Part shown: one piece after another, positions 8,372 through 16,942 of the stretch
Layout: every line of letters starts with the position of its first letter
Numbering within the stretch: the stretch's first letter is position 1
Assembly: GCA_027065695.1 (NCBI GenBank)
Contig: JAMONP010000044.1
Location: 40,193 to 104,192, forward strand
Direction of reading: 5' to 3'
Length of the DNA stretch: 64,000 nt
DNA from: Desulfuromonadales bacterium
GTDB lineage: Bacteria > Desulfobacterota > Desulfuromonadia > Desulfuromonadales > BM103
Position numbers and translations under genes: made by a program
Notes under the pieces: model-generated
Seen by the model: the letters and a program-made list of their open reading frames with translations, nothing else
What the model was told of the DNA's origin: nothing
Database searches by the model: none

Positions 8372-8385
8372 ACCAAGCGCTCGGT
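8372..8385. promoter_or_regulatory. candidate TetR operator, copy 2
   Basis: ACCAAGCGCTCGGT, nearly palindromic, lies about 30 bases downstream of the sigma-54-like promoter and 122 bases upstream of bamB. A repressor bound here could block transcription from that promoter. See copy 1 at 8146. Confidence 0.5.
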
Positions 8386-8506
8386 ATGTTTCGTTGGCAA
8401 GACTGGTTGTATGATTTTGATGTCTTGTCGGATTGTAGTTGGCTGGCTTCAGGTGGCGCTTAAAGTGGGCAGAAAGCCCGAAGAACCGTAAATAAGGGGA
8501 TGCATA

Positions 8507-10483
8507 ATGAGGTACGCAGAGACAGGCTTCAATTTAGAGATCGATCTATCCCGGGGAAACATTGAGAAAGTTGCAACCGATCCACGAGACACCGAGCTTT
8601 ATCTTGGCGGTTTGGGAACCAATACCAAGATCCTCTGGGACAGGGTTCCTCCTGAGACAAAACCTTTTTCTCCGGATAATCTTTTGATCTTCGGCACCGG
8701 TCTTTTATGCGGTACACCGGCGACCGGTTGTAACCGTACCATTGTCTCCACTATTTCCCCTCAGTCCGAGTTGATGGCTTTTTCGATGATGGGGGGGTTC
8801 TGGGCGCCGGAGTTGAAGTATGCCGGTTATGACAAAGTGGTTCTTCGCGGCAAGTCGCCCGATCTGGTTTATTTGTGGATTAACAACGACAAGGTAGAGA
8901 TACGTGACGCCTCTCATTTACGAGGTAAGGGTGCAATTGAAACTGCAGAACTTATCAAGCAGGAGTTGAATGAGCCGAAAGCTCAGGTGGCTGCTATCGG
9001 CATGGCTGGTGAAAACCGGGTCTATTATGCGTCCATTGAGCAGGGCAGATCCAGTGCCAGTCGCGGTGGTATCGGTGCTGTTATGGGCGACAAAGGGGTA
9101 AAAGCGATCGTTGTGCGCGGCACAAATGATATTAATGTTGCTCAGCCGGCTGAATACATGGAGCTTTGCAGCGAGGTGCTGGATTATATAAAAAAACGGG
9201 AAAGCAATCCCATCCCTGGGGTCATGCCCATTTTAGCCGGACTAGGATCTCCGCAAGAGATGAAGGTCCATGATGAAAAATGGCATACTGAGAATTTCAT
9301 GTGGGGGAATTCCCGTGTCCGCAAAAGAGATTATTGGAATGAAGAAATAGAGAAAGATTGGACAGAGACGATGGAAAAGGCTCGCACCCGGCTGGTCAGT
9401 TGCTTTAACTGTCCGATGGAATGCGGAGCCACGATTTCCATGCCAGGGCTGCCCACCTACATGATGAAATGCTTCACCAAGCTGACCTATACCATGGGTG
9501 CCTTTTCGGATCTGGATTTTGGTTTGAGAATTGCCCAAAAAGCCACAGAATATGGGGTAGATGGGTTTTCCGCCCCGCAGGTTATGGCCTTTGCTCTGGA
9601 GCTTCTGGAAAACGGTATTTTGACGGATAAGGATTTTCCTGACATGCCGGAAGACAGTGAAGGTCGGTTCTTCTATCTGCTTGACAAGATTGTCCGGCGG
9701 GAAGGGATTGGCGATGTCCTGGCCAACGGCACACATTGGGCGGCCAAAGAGATTGGTAACGGCGCAGAAGCCTATGCGCATAATAATATCAAGAAAACCG
9801 AGCAGTTACCTTTAAAACTCTCAATGCTGAATCCGGTTTATTTTCTTATGTATTCGACCGGTGAAAAAATTAACATCACACAGATCGAAGGGCAATTCCC
9901 TCAGGCGCCATTTGCGACCAAAGAGGAGCGAGAAGCATTTGTCTCGGATTGGATCCAGGTTCCTGATGAGAAGTTCAAGCAAATTTTGCTGGATTGGGAA
10001 TTCCGTGGAGACAACTCAAACCCCTATTACCCAACCGTTGAAATGTCCTGCGATATCGTCGATTGGCAAGAGACGATGCACTATATCGATGATGCTCTAG
10101 GTCAGTGTGCCGGGTTGTCATCATTTCCTCTCAAGCCTCCATATCATATCCACAATTACCCCAAATTTATCTCAGCGGGGGCCGGGATCGACATGGACAA
10201 AGACAAGCTTACACAAGCGGCCAAGCGCTATCGGACTTTAGTAAGAGCCGTCAACATAAGTAGAGGCATGCGTCGTAAAGATGAGAAGCCGCCTGAGAAT
10301 CATTGGAAGAAAAGGTTCCCAGAACTTGAAGAGCAGCTTTTAGATGGCTATTACAAATTCAAGGGCTGGAATAAAGATGGTATCCCGACGGAAGAGTCCT
10401 TACATGAATTGGGTTTGGGTTATGTAAGTGATGCCTTTATCGAGCGAGGAATCTTGACCGAGGGTGAAGACGCTTCTGTCTAA
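8507..10483 (+). CDS. bamB: benzoyl-CoA reductase active-site subunit BamB (tungsten enzyme)
   Basis: 658 residues, the AOR-family subunit of class II benzoyl-CoA reductase, which reduces benzoyl-CoA to cyclohexa-1,5-diene-1-carbonyl-CoA without ATP hydrolysis. Numbered from the chosen start, the residues I recall as lining the W site of the Geobacter metallireducens enzyme are all in place: Glu251, His255, His260 and Cys322. The 4Fe-4S ligands are Cys299, Cys302 and Cys306 (SCFNCPMEC), with Cys534 as the likely fourth. The SSASRGGIGAVMGDKGVKAIV pterin-binding block is near 182-202. AAGGGG lies upstream of the ATG. It is the first gene of an eight-gene bam operon in the standard order. The paralogue at 3749 lacks this active-site set. 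Confidence 0.97.
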   Translation: MRYAETGFNLEIDLSRGNIEKVATDPRDTELYLGGLGTNTKILWDRVPPETKPFSPDNLLIFGTGLLCGTPATGCNRTIVSTISPQSELMAFSMMGGFWAPELKYAGYDKVVLRGKSPDLVYLWINNDKVEIRDASHLRGKGAIETAELIKQELNEPKAQVAAIGMAGENRVYYASIEQGRSSASRGGIGAVMGDKGVKAIVVRGTNDINVAQPAEYMELCSEVLDYIKKRESNPIPGVMPILAGLGSPQEMKVHDEKWHTENFMWGNSRVRKRDYWNEEIEKDWTETMEKARTRLVSCFNCPMECGATISMPGLPTYMMKCFTKLTYTMGAFSDLDFGLRIAQKATEYGVDGFSAPQVMAFALELLENGILTDKDFPDMPEDSEGRFFYLLDKIVRREGIGDVLANGTHWAAKEIGNGAEAYAHNNIKKTEQLPLKLSMLNPVYFLMYSTGEKINITQIEGQFPQAPFATKEEREAFVSDWIQVPDEKFKQILLDWEFRGDNSNPYYPTVEMSCDIVDWQETMHYIDDALGQCAGLSSFPLKPPYHIHNYPKFISAGAGIDMDKDKLTQAAKRYRTLVRAVNISRGMRRKDEKPPENHWKKRFPELEEQLLDGYYKFKGWNKDGIPTEESLHELGLGYVSDAFIERGILTEGEDASV

Positions 10484-10520
10484 AAGGGCTTCGGTAGCGA
10501 CTAAAAGAGGCTTCGGTAGC
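10481..10520 (+). repeat. short direct repeat between bamB and bamC
   Basis: TAAAAGGGCTTCGGTAGC (10481-10498, beginning with the bamB stop codon) is repeated as TAAAAGAGGCTTCGGTAGC (10502-10520). The two copies fill most of the bamB-bamC spacer and look like a local duplication. Confidence 0.6.
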
Positions 10521-10553
10521 AACGTGAGGAAACTTAGACGGAGGATGTGAATC

Positions 10554-11090
10554 TTGAAGAAAACGAAAACTATAAAGACAATAAAAGTTGATATCAGTAA
10601 ATGCAACGGTTGCCGGGCCTGCGAGGTTATCTGCTCCTCTTTTCACGCTACACCAAAGTATAGCAGTAATAATCCAGAGAGATCACGTATCCGGGTGACT
10701 CGTGAGCCTCTTCGAGATGTCTATGTTCCTGTCTACGCAGGTGAATATACGGTTGCCGAGTGTGCCGGCAGGGATAAATACATCATCGACGGCAAGGAAT
10801 ATGACGAGTGCGCTTTTTGTAGAGCGTCTTGCCCGTCCCGGGATCTGTTCAAAGAACCTGACTCCGGACTGCCACTCAAGTGTGATATGTGTGAAGGTGA
10901 AGATGAGCCCTTGTGTGTCAAGTGGTGCCACGCTGACGCTCTGATTTACGAAGAGCGGGAAGTGGCGGTGGACACGGCAGAAGAGCTGGAGGGGGAGGTT
11001 GAGGTTGGCCTGGAATCGTTAATCAACAGGCATGGCATTGAGAAGGTCGCTGACATCGTCGCGCAGATTTCCAAAGATTCAAAACGCTAA
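10554..11090 (+). CDS. bamC: BamC, ferredoxin-like electron-transfer subunit of benzoyl-CoA reductase
   Basis: 178 residues with several Fe-S motifs: CNGCRACEVIC near residue 17, CAFCRASC near 90, and CDMCEGEDEPLCVKWC near 110. It should bind three 4Fe-4S clusters and pass electrons to BamB; a BamBC complex is known from Geobacter. The start is TTG at 10554, unusual but supported: GGAGGA sits at 10540-10545, and the only in-frame ATG upstream (10545) is followed at once by a stop codon. Confidence 0.94.
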   Translation: MKKTKTIKTIKVDISKCNGCRACEVICSSFHATPKYSSNNPERSRIRVTREPLRDVYVPVYAGEYTVAECAGRDKYIIDGKEYDECAFCRASCPSRDLFKEPDSGLPLKCDMCEGEDEPLCVKWCHADALIYEEREVAVDTAEELEGEVEVGLESLINRHGIEKVADIVAQISKDSKR

Positions 11091-11148
11091 GCTGAACCTG
11101 AACCTGTCTATTCACGGATTCAGGTAGAAATAAAGGATAGGTCATATC

Positions 11149-12300
11149 GTGGAAACTGTAGCCCCCGAAAAAGAAATAATCGAGGTCATCAAAGAGAACG
11201 GTGGTGATTCGTTCAAGTATTGTTACCAATGCGGATTGTGTGATGCTGTTTGCCCGTGGAATCGGGTTCGGCAGTTCAGTATGCGCAAGCTGATTCGCCA
11301 GGCGACCTTCGGTTTGACTGAGATCGACCAGGAAGAGATGTGGCGTTGCACGACCTGTAAAACCTGCGTCGAGCGTTGTCCCAGGGGCGTGGACCAGATC
11401 GAAGCAGGGGTGTCCTTGCGTAAACTCGCCGCAGAATATGACGTTTTTCCGGGCCATGTTGCTCCCATCACCAACGTTGTGGCCAATCTGACCTCGGAAG
11501 GCAACTCTCTGGGCGGCGAAAGAGAAAAGCGGACAGAGTGGGCCAAGGGCCTGCCGGTCAAAGCCTTTACCGAGGAGATGGAAGTCTTATATTTCACCGG
11601 CTGTTATTTAAGCTATGACCCGAGAATGCGAGAGGTTGCCGCTGCCACGGCCAAGATTCTGAACAAGGCCGGTGTCGATTTCGGGGTTCTGGGTTCTAAG
11701 GAAAGCTGTTGTGGTGAAAGCATCCGCAAGACCGGGCACGAGGATTTATTCAAGCGCCTGGCCAAGGATAACATCAAGGCTTTTATCGACGCAGGGGTGA
11801 AGAAAGTGATTGTTTCTTCCCCTCACTGTTACCATTCCTTCAAAAACGAATATCCCGAGTTCATGGTGAATTTCGAGGTGGTCTTTATCACCGAGTTTAT
11901 TGCTGAACTTATCAATGACGGTCGGCTGAAGCTTTCTGGGGAGTATGCCAGGAAAGTCACCTATCATGATCCCTGTTACCTGGGACGTCATAACGGCATC
12001 TACGATGCTCCCCGAGAGGTTCTGCAAAAAGTCCCCGGCCTGGAATTGAGTGAGATGGCCGATTCGCGGGAGAAAAGTCTCTGTTGTGGTGGCGGTGGCG
12101 GTCGCATCTGGATGGAGACGCCGAAGGAAGACAGGTTCGCTGATCTCAGGGTGAGGCAAGCAATTAATGTTGGCGCCGAAGTTCTGGTGACGTCCTGTCC
12201 ATATTGCATCACGAACTTTACCGATAGTTGCCTGGGCCTGGATGATAGCGAAGTCCTGGAAATTAAGGATATTACCGAAATCATCCAAGCTGTGCTTTAG
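11149..12300 (+). CDS. bamD: BamD, HdrD-like Fe-S protein with two CCG domains
   Basis: 383 residues starting at GTG with AAGGATAG upstream. The N-terminus has two 4Fe-4S motifs (CYQCGLCDAVC, CTTCKTCVERC). Two cysteine-rich CCG domains follow, the first with FTGCYLSY and ESCCGESIRKTG, the second with HDPCYLGRHNG, SLCCGGGGG and a late CPYC. These domains bind noncubane Fe-S clusters in heterodisulfide reductase. Within the Bam complex it probably links BamBC with the HdrA-like BamE. The stop codon overlaps an alternative GTG of the next gene by one base, so the two are tightly coupled. Confidence 0.94.
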   Translation: METVAPEKEIIEVIKENGGDSFKYCYQCGLCDAVCPWNRVRQFSMRKLIRQATFGLTEIDQEEMWRCTTCKTCVERCPRGVDQIEAGVSLRKLAAEYDVFPGHVAPITNVVANLTSEGNSLGGEREKRTEWAKGLPVKAFTEEMEVLYFTGCYLSYDPRMREVAAATAKILNKAGVDFGVLGSKESCCGESIRKTGHEDLFKRLAKDNIKAFIDAGVKKVIVSSPHCYHSFKNEYPEFMVNFEVVFITEFIAELINDGRLKLSGEYARKVTYHDPCYLGRHNGIYDAPREVLQKVPGLELSEMADSREKSLCCGGGGGRIWMETPKEDRFADLRVRQAINVGAEVLVTSCPYCITNFTDSCLGLDDSEVLEIKDITEIIQAVL

Positions 12301-12317
12301 TGAAAAAGGACGAGTTG

Positions 12318-15300
12318 ATGGCAAGCAATCCAGTCGAAATAGAAATTGATACTTCCGTAGACAACAATATTGGCGATGTTCTAGTTGTTGGTGGCGGAAT
12401 AAGTGGTATTCAGGGCGCCCTCGATCTTGCTAATTCCGGTTTTCGGGTTTTCCTGGTCGATAAGTCGCCCGCGTTAGGCGGCAAGATGTCTCAGCTGGAC
12501 AAGACTTTTCCCAGCAATGACTGTTCCATGTGTATCGAGTCGCCCAAGTTTATCGAATGTACGCGGCATCCCAATATCGAGATTATGACCTATACCGAAG
12601 TCGATCGCATCGAAGGCGAAGCGGGCGATTTCACGGTGACGCTGATTAAAAAGCCTCGCTACGTGATTGAGGAGAAATGCACCGGCTGTAACATCTGTGT
12701 GGACTATTGCCCGGTGAAAATCCCCGACCCATTTAATCAGAATCTCTCAGAGAGCAAGGCTGTTCACATTCACTTTTCTCAAGCGGTTCCGCTGGTCACT
12801 TATGTGGATCCTGAAACCTGCTTGTACCTCAAAGAGGAAAAATGCTCGATTTGCGTCGGTGTTTGCAAGACCAATGCGATTGATCTCCATCAGAAGCCAG
12901 AAACGGTTGAAGTGGAGGTTGGAGCGATCCTGCTCTCTCCAGGCTTTGAAACCTTTGATCCGAAACTTCGCAATGACTTTGGTTACGGTATCATGGAGAA
13001 CGTCGTCACCAGCCTCGATTTCGAACGTATCCTGTGTTCCACAGGTCCCTACGAAGGTGAGGTAAGGCGTCCATCCGACAATCAGCATCCTAAAAAGATC
13101 GCCTGGATCCAGTGCGTTGGTTCACGACAGGTTATTCCCGGCGGCAACAGCTACTGTTCGGCGGTTTGCTGCACCTATACCCAAAAACAAGTGATTCTGG
13201 CCAAAGACCATGATGCTGATCTCGACGCGACAATTTTCCATAACGATATCCGCGCCTACGGCAAGGATTTTGAGCGTTTTTACCAGCGTGCGGAAAAATT
13301 GTCAGACGTCAGTTTTATAAGAAGTTATGTGACCGTCGGCAAAGAGATCGAAGAGAGTAAGAACGTCACCATTAGATACTCTACTCTTGAGGATGGTGTC
13401 AAAGAAGAGGAATTCGACATGGTTGTGCTCTCGGTCGGTTTGAATCCGCCCAAAGATGTTGAGGGTTTGGCCAAAACCTTCGCTATTGAACTCAACGAGC
13501 ACGGTTTCTGTAAAACTGACCCGAGAAGTCCGATCAAAACCACCCGCGAGGGGGTTTTTGTCAGTGGCACCTTCCAGGGGCCGATGGATATCCCCGAATC
13601 AGTGGTGACCGCCAGTGGTGCCGAGGCTCTTTGCGGTGAGCTGCTCAATTATCGACGCGATAAGTTGAGCCGGGAAAGAGTCTATCCGCCGGAGCGGGAC
13701 GTTTCTGAAGAAGAACTCAAGATCGGGGTTGTCGTTTGTCACTGTGGTGCCAATATTGGTCGAGTGGTTGATATTCCTGCCTTGGTTGAATACTCCTCCA
13801 CCCTGGAGGGTGTGTCCTGGGCCGGTGAGAATCTGTTTGCCTGTTCCACGGAAAACGCCCAGCAGATTGCCGATGCGATCAAGGCAAAAGGACTTAACCG
13901 CGTGGTGTTGGCAGCCTGTACCCCAAGAACCCATGAGCCGCTGTTTCGAGATACCTGCCGTGAGGCGGGCATTAATCAGTATTTTTTCGAAATGGCAAAT
14001 ATCCGCGAACATTGTTCCTGGGTTCACTCCAAAGATAAGGAAGCCGCCACCCAGAAGGCCAAAGATATTGTTCGCATGGCTGTAGCCCGCGCTGCTCATT
14101 TAGAGCCGTTGCAGGAATTTGAGCTACCGGTTAACAAGGCGGCGTTAGTGGTCGGTGGAGGTTTGGCCGGTATGACCAGTGCTTTGAGCATGGCTGAGCA
14201 GGGTTTTGAAGTCTCCCTGGTCGAAAAGAATGCAGACCTTGGCGGTATGTCCAGGAGAATCAGTTACACCCTGGAAGGGATGGATGTTCAACAACATTTG
14301 AGCTCTCTCGTCCGCAAGATTTATCAGCATCCTTTGATCCATGTCTCACATAATGCCACCATCACAGATGTCTCCGGTTATATAGGAAATTTCGTTACGA
14401 CCGTCAGTTCTGAAGGACAGGTCAAAGAGATTCCTCACGGCATCGCTATCCTTGCGACCGGCGCACAGGAACATAAACCCAGCGAATACCTGTATGGTCA
14501 GGACGATCGGGTGATCACCCAGCTTGAGCTGGAAGGCGAGATCGCCAACGGCAACGAGAAAGTGACTGGCACCCAAAGCCTGGTGATGATTCAGTGTGTC
14601 GGTTGTCGTCAGGAGGACAAGAACTACTGTAGTCGCGTCTGTTGCGGCCAGGCCGTCAAAAATGCCCTGAAGCTCAAAGAGCTTAATGCCGAAATGGATA
14701 TCCATATCCTCTTCCGGGACATGCGCTCCTATGGCTTCAAAGAAGACTATTACCGCGAGGCGGCAGAGCGGGATATCAAGTTTATCCGCTTTGATCCGGC
14801 GAACAAGCCTGAGGTCACAACCGGTAAGGAAGAGGGTCGTGACGTTCTGAAAATCACACTCCCCGATCTGGTTCTTGGCCAGAAACTCGAATTGTCTGCC
14901 GATCTGCTGACCTTGTCTGCCGCGGTTGATCCGGCCGAAAGTGCTAAAGATATTGCTGGCTTATTCAAGGTTTCGTTTAATCCGGACGGATTCTTTCAGG
15001 AAGCACATGTTAAATTGCGACCGGTCGACTTTGCCGCGGATGGCGTTTTTCTCTGTGGTAGTGCCCAATATCCCAAACATATAAGCGAAACCATCAGCCA
15101 GGCTTACGGTGCTGCGGGTCGTGCCATCTCCATTCTTGCGGGAGATTCGGTTACCGCCTCCGGGGCCGTGTGTGATGTTGATGAGAATAACTGCATCGCC
15201 TGTGGAGCTTGTATTACCGCCTGTACTTATGACGCCATATCGTTTGTTGATACACCGCAGGGCAAAAAAGCCAGGGTTGAATCGATTCTCTGTAAAGGTG

Positions 15301-15407
15301 ATGGCCTTTGTAACGCAAAGTGTCCGACCCAGGCGATTTTCCTGAAACATTATACCGATGATGAGATATTCGCCCAGATTGACCAGGCGATTCCGGCCAG
15401 TAAATAG
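12318..15407 (+). CDS. bamE: BamE, double HdrA-like flavoprotein
   Basis: 1029 residues from the ATG at 12318, chosen over a GTG at 12300 because AAGGA lies 8 bases upstream. It contains two HdrA-type modules in tandem: FAD-binding VVGGGISGIQGALD near residue 23 and VVGGGLAGMTSAL near 610, each followed by a redox-active cysteine set (CVGSRQ...CSAVCC and CVGCRQ...CSRVCC). Ferredoxin motifs occur near residue 117 (CTGCNICVDYC) and at the C-terminus (CIACGACITAC, CKGDGLCNAKC). HdrA flavins are the electron-bifurcation site in methanogens. By analogy BamE is proposed to couple favourable and unfavourable electron transfer to drive benzoyl-CoA reduction. Confidence 0.95.
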   Translation: MASNPVEIEIDTSVDNNIGDVLVVGGGISGIQGALDLANSGFRVFLVDKSPALGGKMSQLDKTFPSNDCSMCIESPKFIECTRHPNIEIMTYTEVDRIEGEAGDFTVTLIKKPRYVIEEKCTGCNICVDYCPVKIPDPFNQNLSESKAVHIHFSQAVPLVTYVDPETCLYLKEEKCSICVGVCKTNAIDLHQKPETVEVEVGAILLSPGFETFDPKLRNDFGYGIMENVVTSLDFERILCSTGPYEGEVRRPSDNQHPKKIAWIQCVGSRQVIPGGNSYCSAVCCTYTQKQVILAKDHDADLDATIFHNDIRAYGKDFERFYQRAEKLSDVSFIRSYVTVGKEIEESKNVTIRYSTLEDGVKEEEFDMVVLSVGLNPPKDVEGLAKTFAIELNEHGFCKTDPRSPIKTTREGVFVSGTFQGPMDIPESVVTASGAEALCGELLNYRRDKLSRERVYPPERDVSEEELKIGVVVCHCGANIGRVVDIPALVEYSSTLEGVSWAGENLFACSTENAQQIADAIKAKGLNRVVLAACTPRTHEPLFRDTCREAGINQYFFEMANIREHCSWVHSKDKEAATQKAKDIVRMAVARAAHLEPLQEFELPVNKAALVVGGGLAGMTSALSMAEQGFEVSLVEKNADLGGMSRRISYTLEGMDVQQHLSSLVRKIYQHPLIHVSHNATITDVSGYIGNFVTTVSSEGQVKEIPHGIAILATGAQEHKPSEYLYGQDDRVITQLELEGEIANGNEKVTGTQSLVMIQCVGCRQEDKNYCSRVCCGQAVKNALKLKELNAEMDIHILFRDMRSYGFKEDYYREAAERDIKFIRFDPANKPEVTTGKEEGRDVLKITLPDLVLGQKLELSADLLTLSAAVDPAESAKDIAGLFKVSFNPDGFFQEAHVKLRPVDFAADGVFLCGSAQYPKHISETISQAYGAAGRAISILAGDSVTASGAVCDVDENNCIACGACITACTYDAISFVDTPQGKKARVESILCKGDGLCNAKCPTQAIFLKHYTDDEIFAQIDQAIPASK

Positions 15408-15425
15408 GCCGCAAATAAACGGTTC

Positions 15426-15584
15426 TATAACCCAAAAAAGATTTAACGCAGAGGCGCTAAGAGCGCAGAGGAAAAGTTCTTAAATCTCAGGAAAACGTCT
15501 CAATCACAGTCATTACTTTCTGCGTCTCCGCGTCTTTGCGTTAGTTAATTGCTTAAGTATTATTTTGCTTTTGTTTGGGTTATA
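15426..15584. repeat. nested foldback (MITE-like) element between bamE and bamF
   Basis: The outer arms TATAACCCAAA (15426-15436) and TTTGGGTTATA (15574-15584) are perfect. Inside them, purine-rich AACGCAGAGGCGCTAAGAG (from 15445) faces the complementary TGCGTCTCCGCGTCTTTGCG (ending 15540). No open reading frame lies inside. This GCAGAG/CTCTGC-type foldback resembles small dispersed palindromic elements of many bacteria. It fills most of the only long gap (236 bases) inside the bam operon. Confidence 0.6.
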
Positions 15585-15643
15585 AGTTCGTAAATAAAAC
15601 AGGGGTTACCCTGAACAGAGGTTACTTTGGAGAGGAGATAAGC

Positions 15644-16414
15644 ATGTCTACGGGATTTGATGAGTTTAAGCCCAACGTCATCGGTTTTTTGTGCACCTGG
15701 TGAGCGTACGCGGCTGCGGACCTGTCTGGAGTTTCCAGACTACAATACACAAGTGAAACCAAGATTATCCGGGTTATGTGCTCTGGCCGAGTTGACTTAT
15801 CGTTTGTCCTGCGTGCTTTTACGAATGGCGCGGACGGGGTCTATATCGGCGGTTGTTGGCCGGGCGAATGCCATTATGTGACCGAAGGCAATTATGACAC
15901 CTTGTTCAATATGCATCTCGGGCGGAAGCTTTTGGAACATGTTGGACTGAATCCCTTAAGGTTAAGGCTCGAATGGACGGCTTCCTCTGAGGGAACGCGT
16001 TATGCTGAAGTAATGAACGACTTTGGCAAGCAGTTAAAAAGTTTCGGCCCTCTCGGTGCTGGCGAAGGCCTTGATGAGAGCACTTTGAAACTCAAGCTGG
16101 AAGCGGTCACAAAACTGATCCCATATATCAAGCTGGTAGAACGGGAGCGGTTGCGTATGCGTTTTGACAAGTCTGAGAAGTATGATGAGTATTTCGCCAG
16201 TGACGAGTTTGCCCGACTCTTTGATGAGTTAGTGGTGGATAAACTGGCCGTTAGCGAAATCATGCTTCTGCTTCAGGGACAACCTCTTCCCGCCAAGGAA
16301 ATCGCCCAGGGGCTCGGACTCACCCCGGCGGCTGTTTCAAGATATCTCAACAGCTCATCGGAGCGTGGCTTGGTCCGGTATGACGAGGAACTGAAACGCT
16401 ACGCGCTGGCCTGA
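15644..16414 (+). CDS. bamF: BamF, MvhD-like selenoprotein (TGA at 15701 read as Sec)
   Basis: Reading the in-frame TGA at 15701-15703 as selenocysteine gives 256 residues. A conventional reading would lose the first 44 residues. The N-terminus GFLCTW-U-AYAAADLSG matches the MvhD motif F-x-C-x-W-C-x-Y-x-x-ADL with Sec20 in place of the second Cys. The other ligands are Cys17, Cys46 (MCSGRVD), Cys71 and Cys76 (GCWPGEC). AGAGGAG lies before the ATG. MvhD carries a 2Fe-2S cluster that passes electrons into HdrA, so BamF should connect BamGHI with BamE. Residues of about 205-256 form a winged-helix-like tail (PLPAKEIAQGLGLTPAAVSRYL). Sec in BamF is reported for Geobacter metallireducens. Confidence 0.93.
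15724..15740 (+). promoter_or_regulatory. SECIS-like hairpin after the bamF TGA
   Basis: GTCTGGA-GTT-TCCAGAC forms a perfect 7-bp stem with a short loop containing G and U. It begins 21 bases after the TGA, within the range used by bacterial SECIS elements, which SelB binds while the ribosome is at the UGA. Confidence 0.7.
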
Positions 16415-16479
16415 GAGGTTGTGGGTTTTGAGCAAGAACTTATTTTGATTTAGTTTGCAGAGCGACAAGGAAGACAACC

Positions 16480-16932
16480 ATGGATAGCGGGAAAATTGAT
16501 CAGATCATTAACAAACACAATGCCGATGCCGGTTCGTTGATCCAGATATTATTGGAGATCCAGAACGAAAACAATTGGTTGCCCAAGGAGGCTCTCACCA
16601 GGGTCAGTGAAACTCTGGCTGTCCCCATGAGCCGTATCCGACATATCACCACTTTTTACAAAACTTTCAGTCTGGTTCCCCGTGGTCGTCATGAGGTTCA
16701 TGTGTGTACCGGCACGGCCTGTCATGTTCGTGGTGCGGAGAGGGTCCTTGAGGCGGTTGAGGGCGTGACCGGAGTCAATGCTGGCGAGACGGACCCGGAT
16801 TTGAACTTCAGTGTTGAGACGGTCGGCTGCATCGGTTGCTGTGCATTGGGACCGGTGGTGGTGGTCGATGGCGAATATCATGGCAATATATTACCCGCCG
16901 AGATAACAAAAGTCTTGCAAGACAAAAAGTAA
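16480..16932 (+). CDS. bamG: BamG, NuoE-like 2Fe-2S subunit
   Basis: 150 residues of the 24-kDa (NuoE/HoxE) family. The thioredoxin-fold 2Fe-2S ligands are Cys76 and Cys81 (CTGTAC) and Cys117 and Cys121 (CIGCC). The N-terminal helical part (LIQILLEIQNENNWLPKEAL) is typical of the family. It probably forms an NAD(P)H-reactive module with BamH and BamI feeding the Hdr-like core. AAGGAAG precedes the start; the spacing to bamH is 10 bases. Confidence 0.95.
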   Translation: MDSGKIDQIINKHNADAGSLIQILLEIQNENNWLPKEALTRVSETLAVPMSRIRHITTFYKTFSLVPRGRHEVHVCTGTACHVRGAERVLEAVEGVTGVNAGETDPDLNFSVETVGCIGCCALGPVVVVDGEYHGNILPAEITKVLQDKK

Positions 16933-16942
16933 GGATAAGTTT

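Noticed and set aside
15644..15703. The in-frame TGA in bamF as a nonsense mutation or pseudogene
   Set aside because: The TGA is exactly at a conserved Cys position of the MvhD motif, the downstream frame is intact with all other ligands, and a hairpin follows. Selenocysteine explains all of this better.
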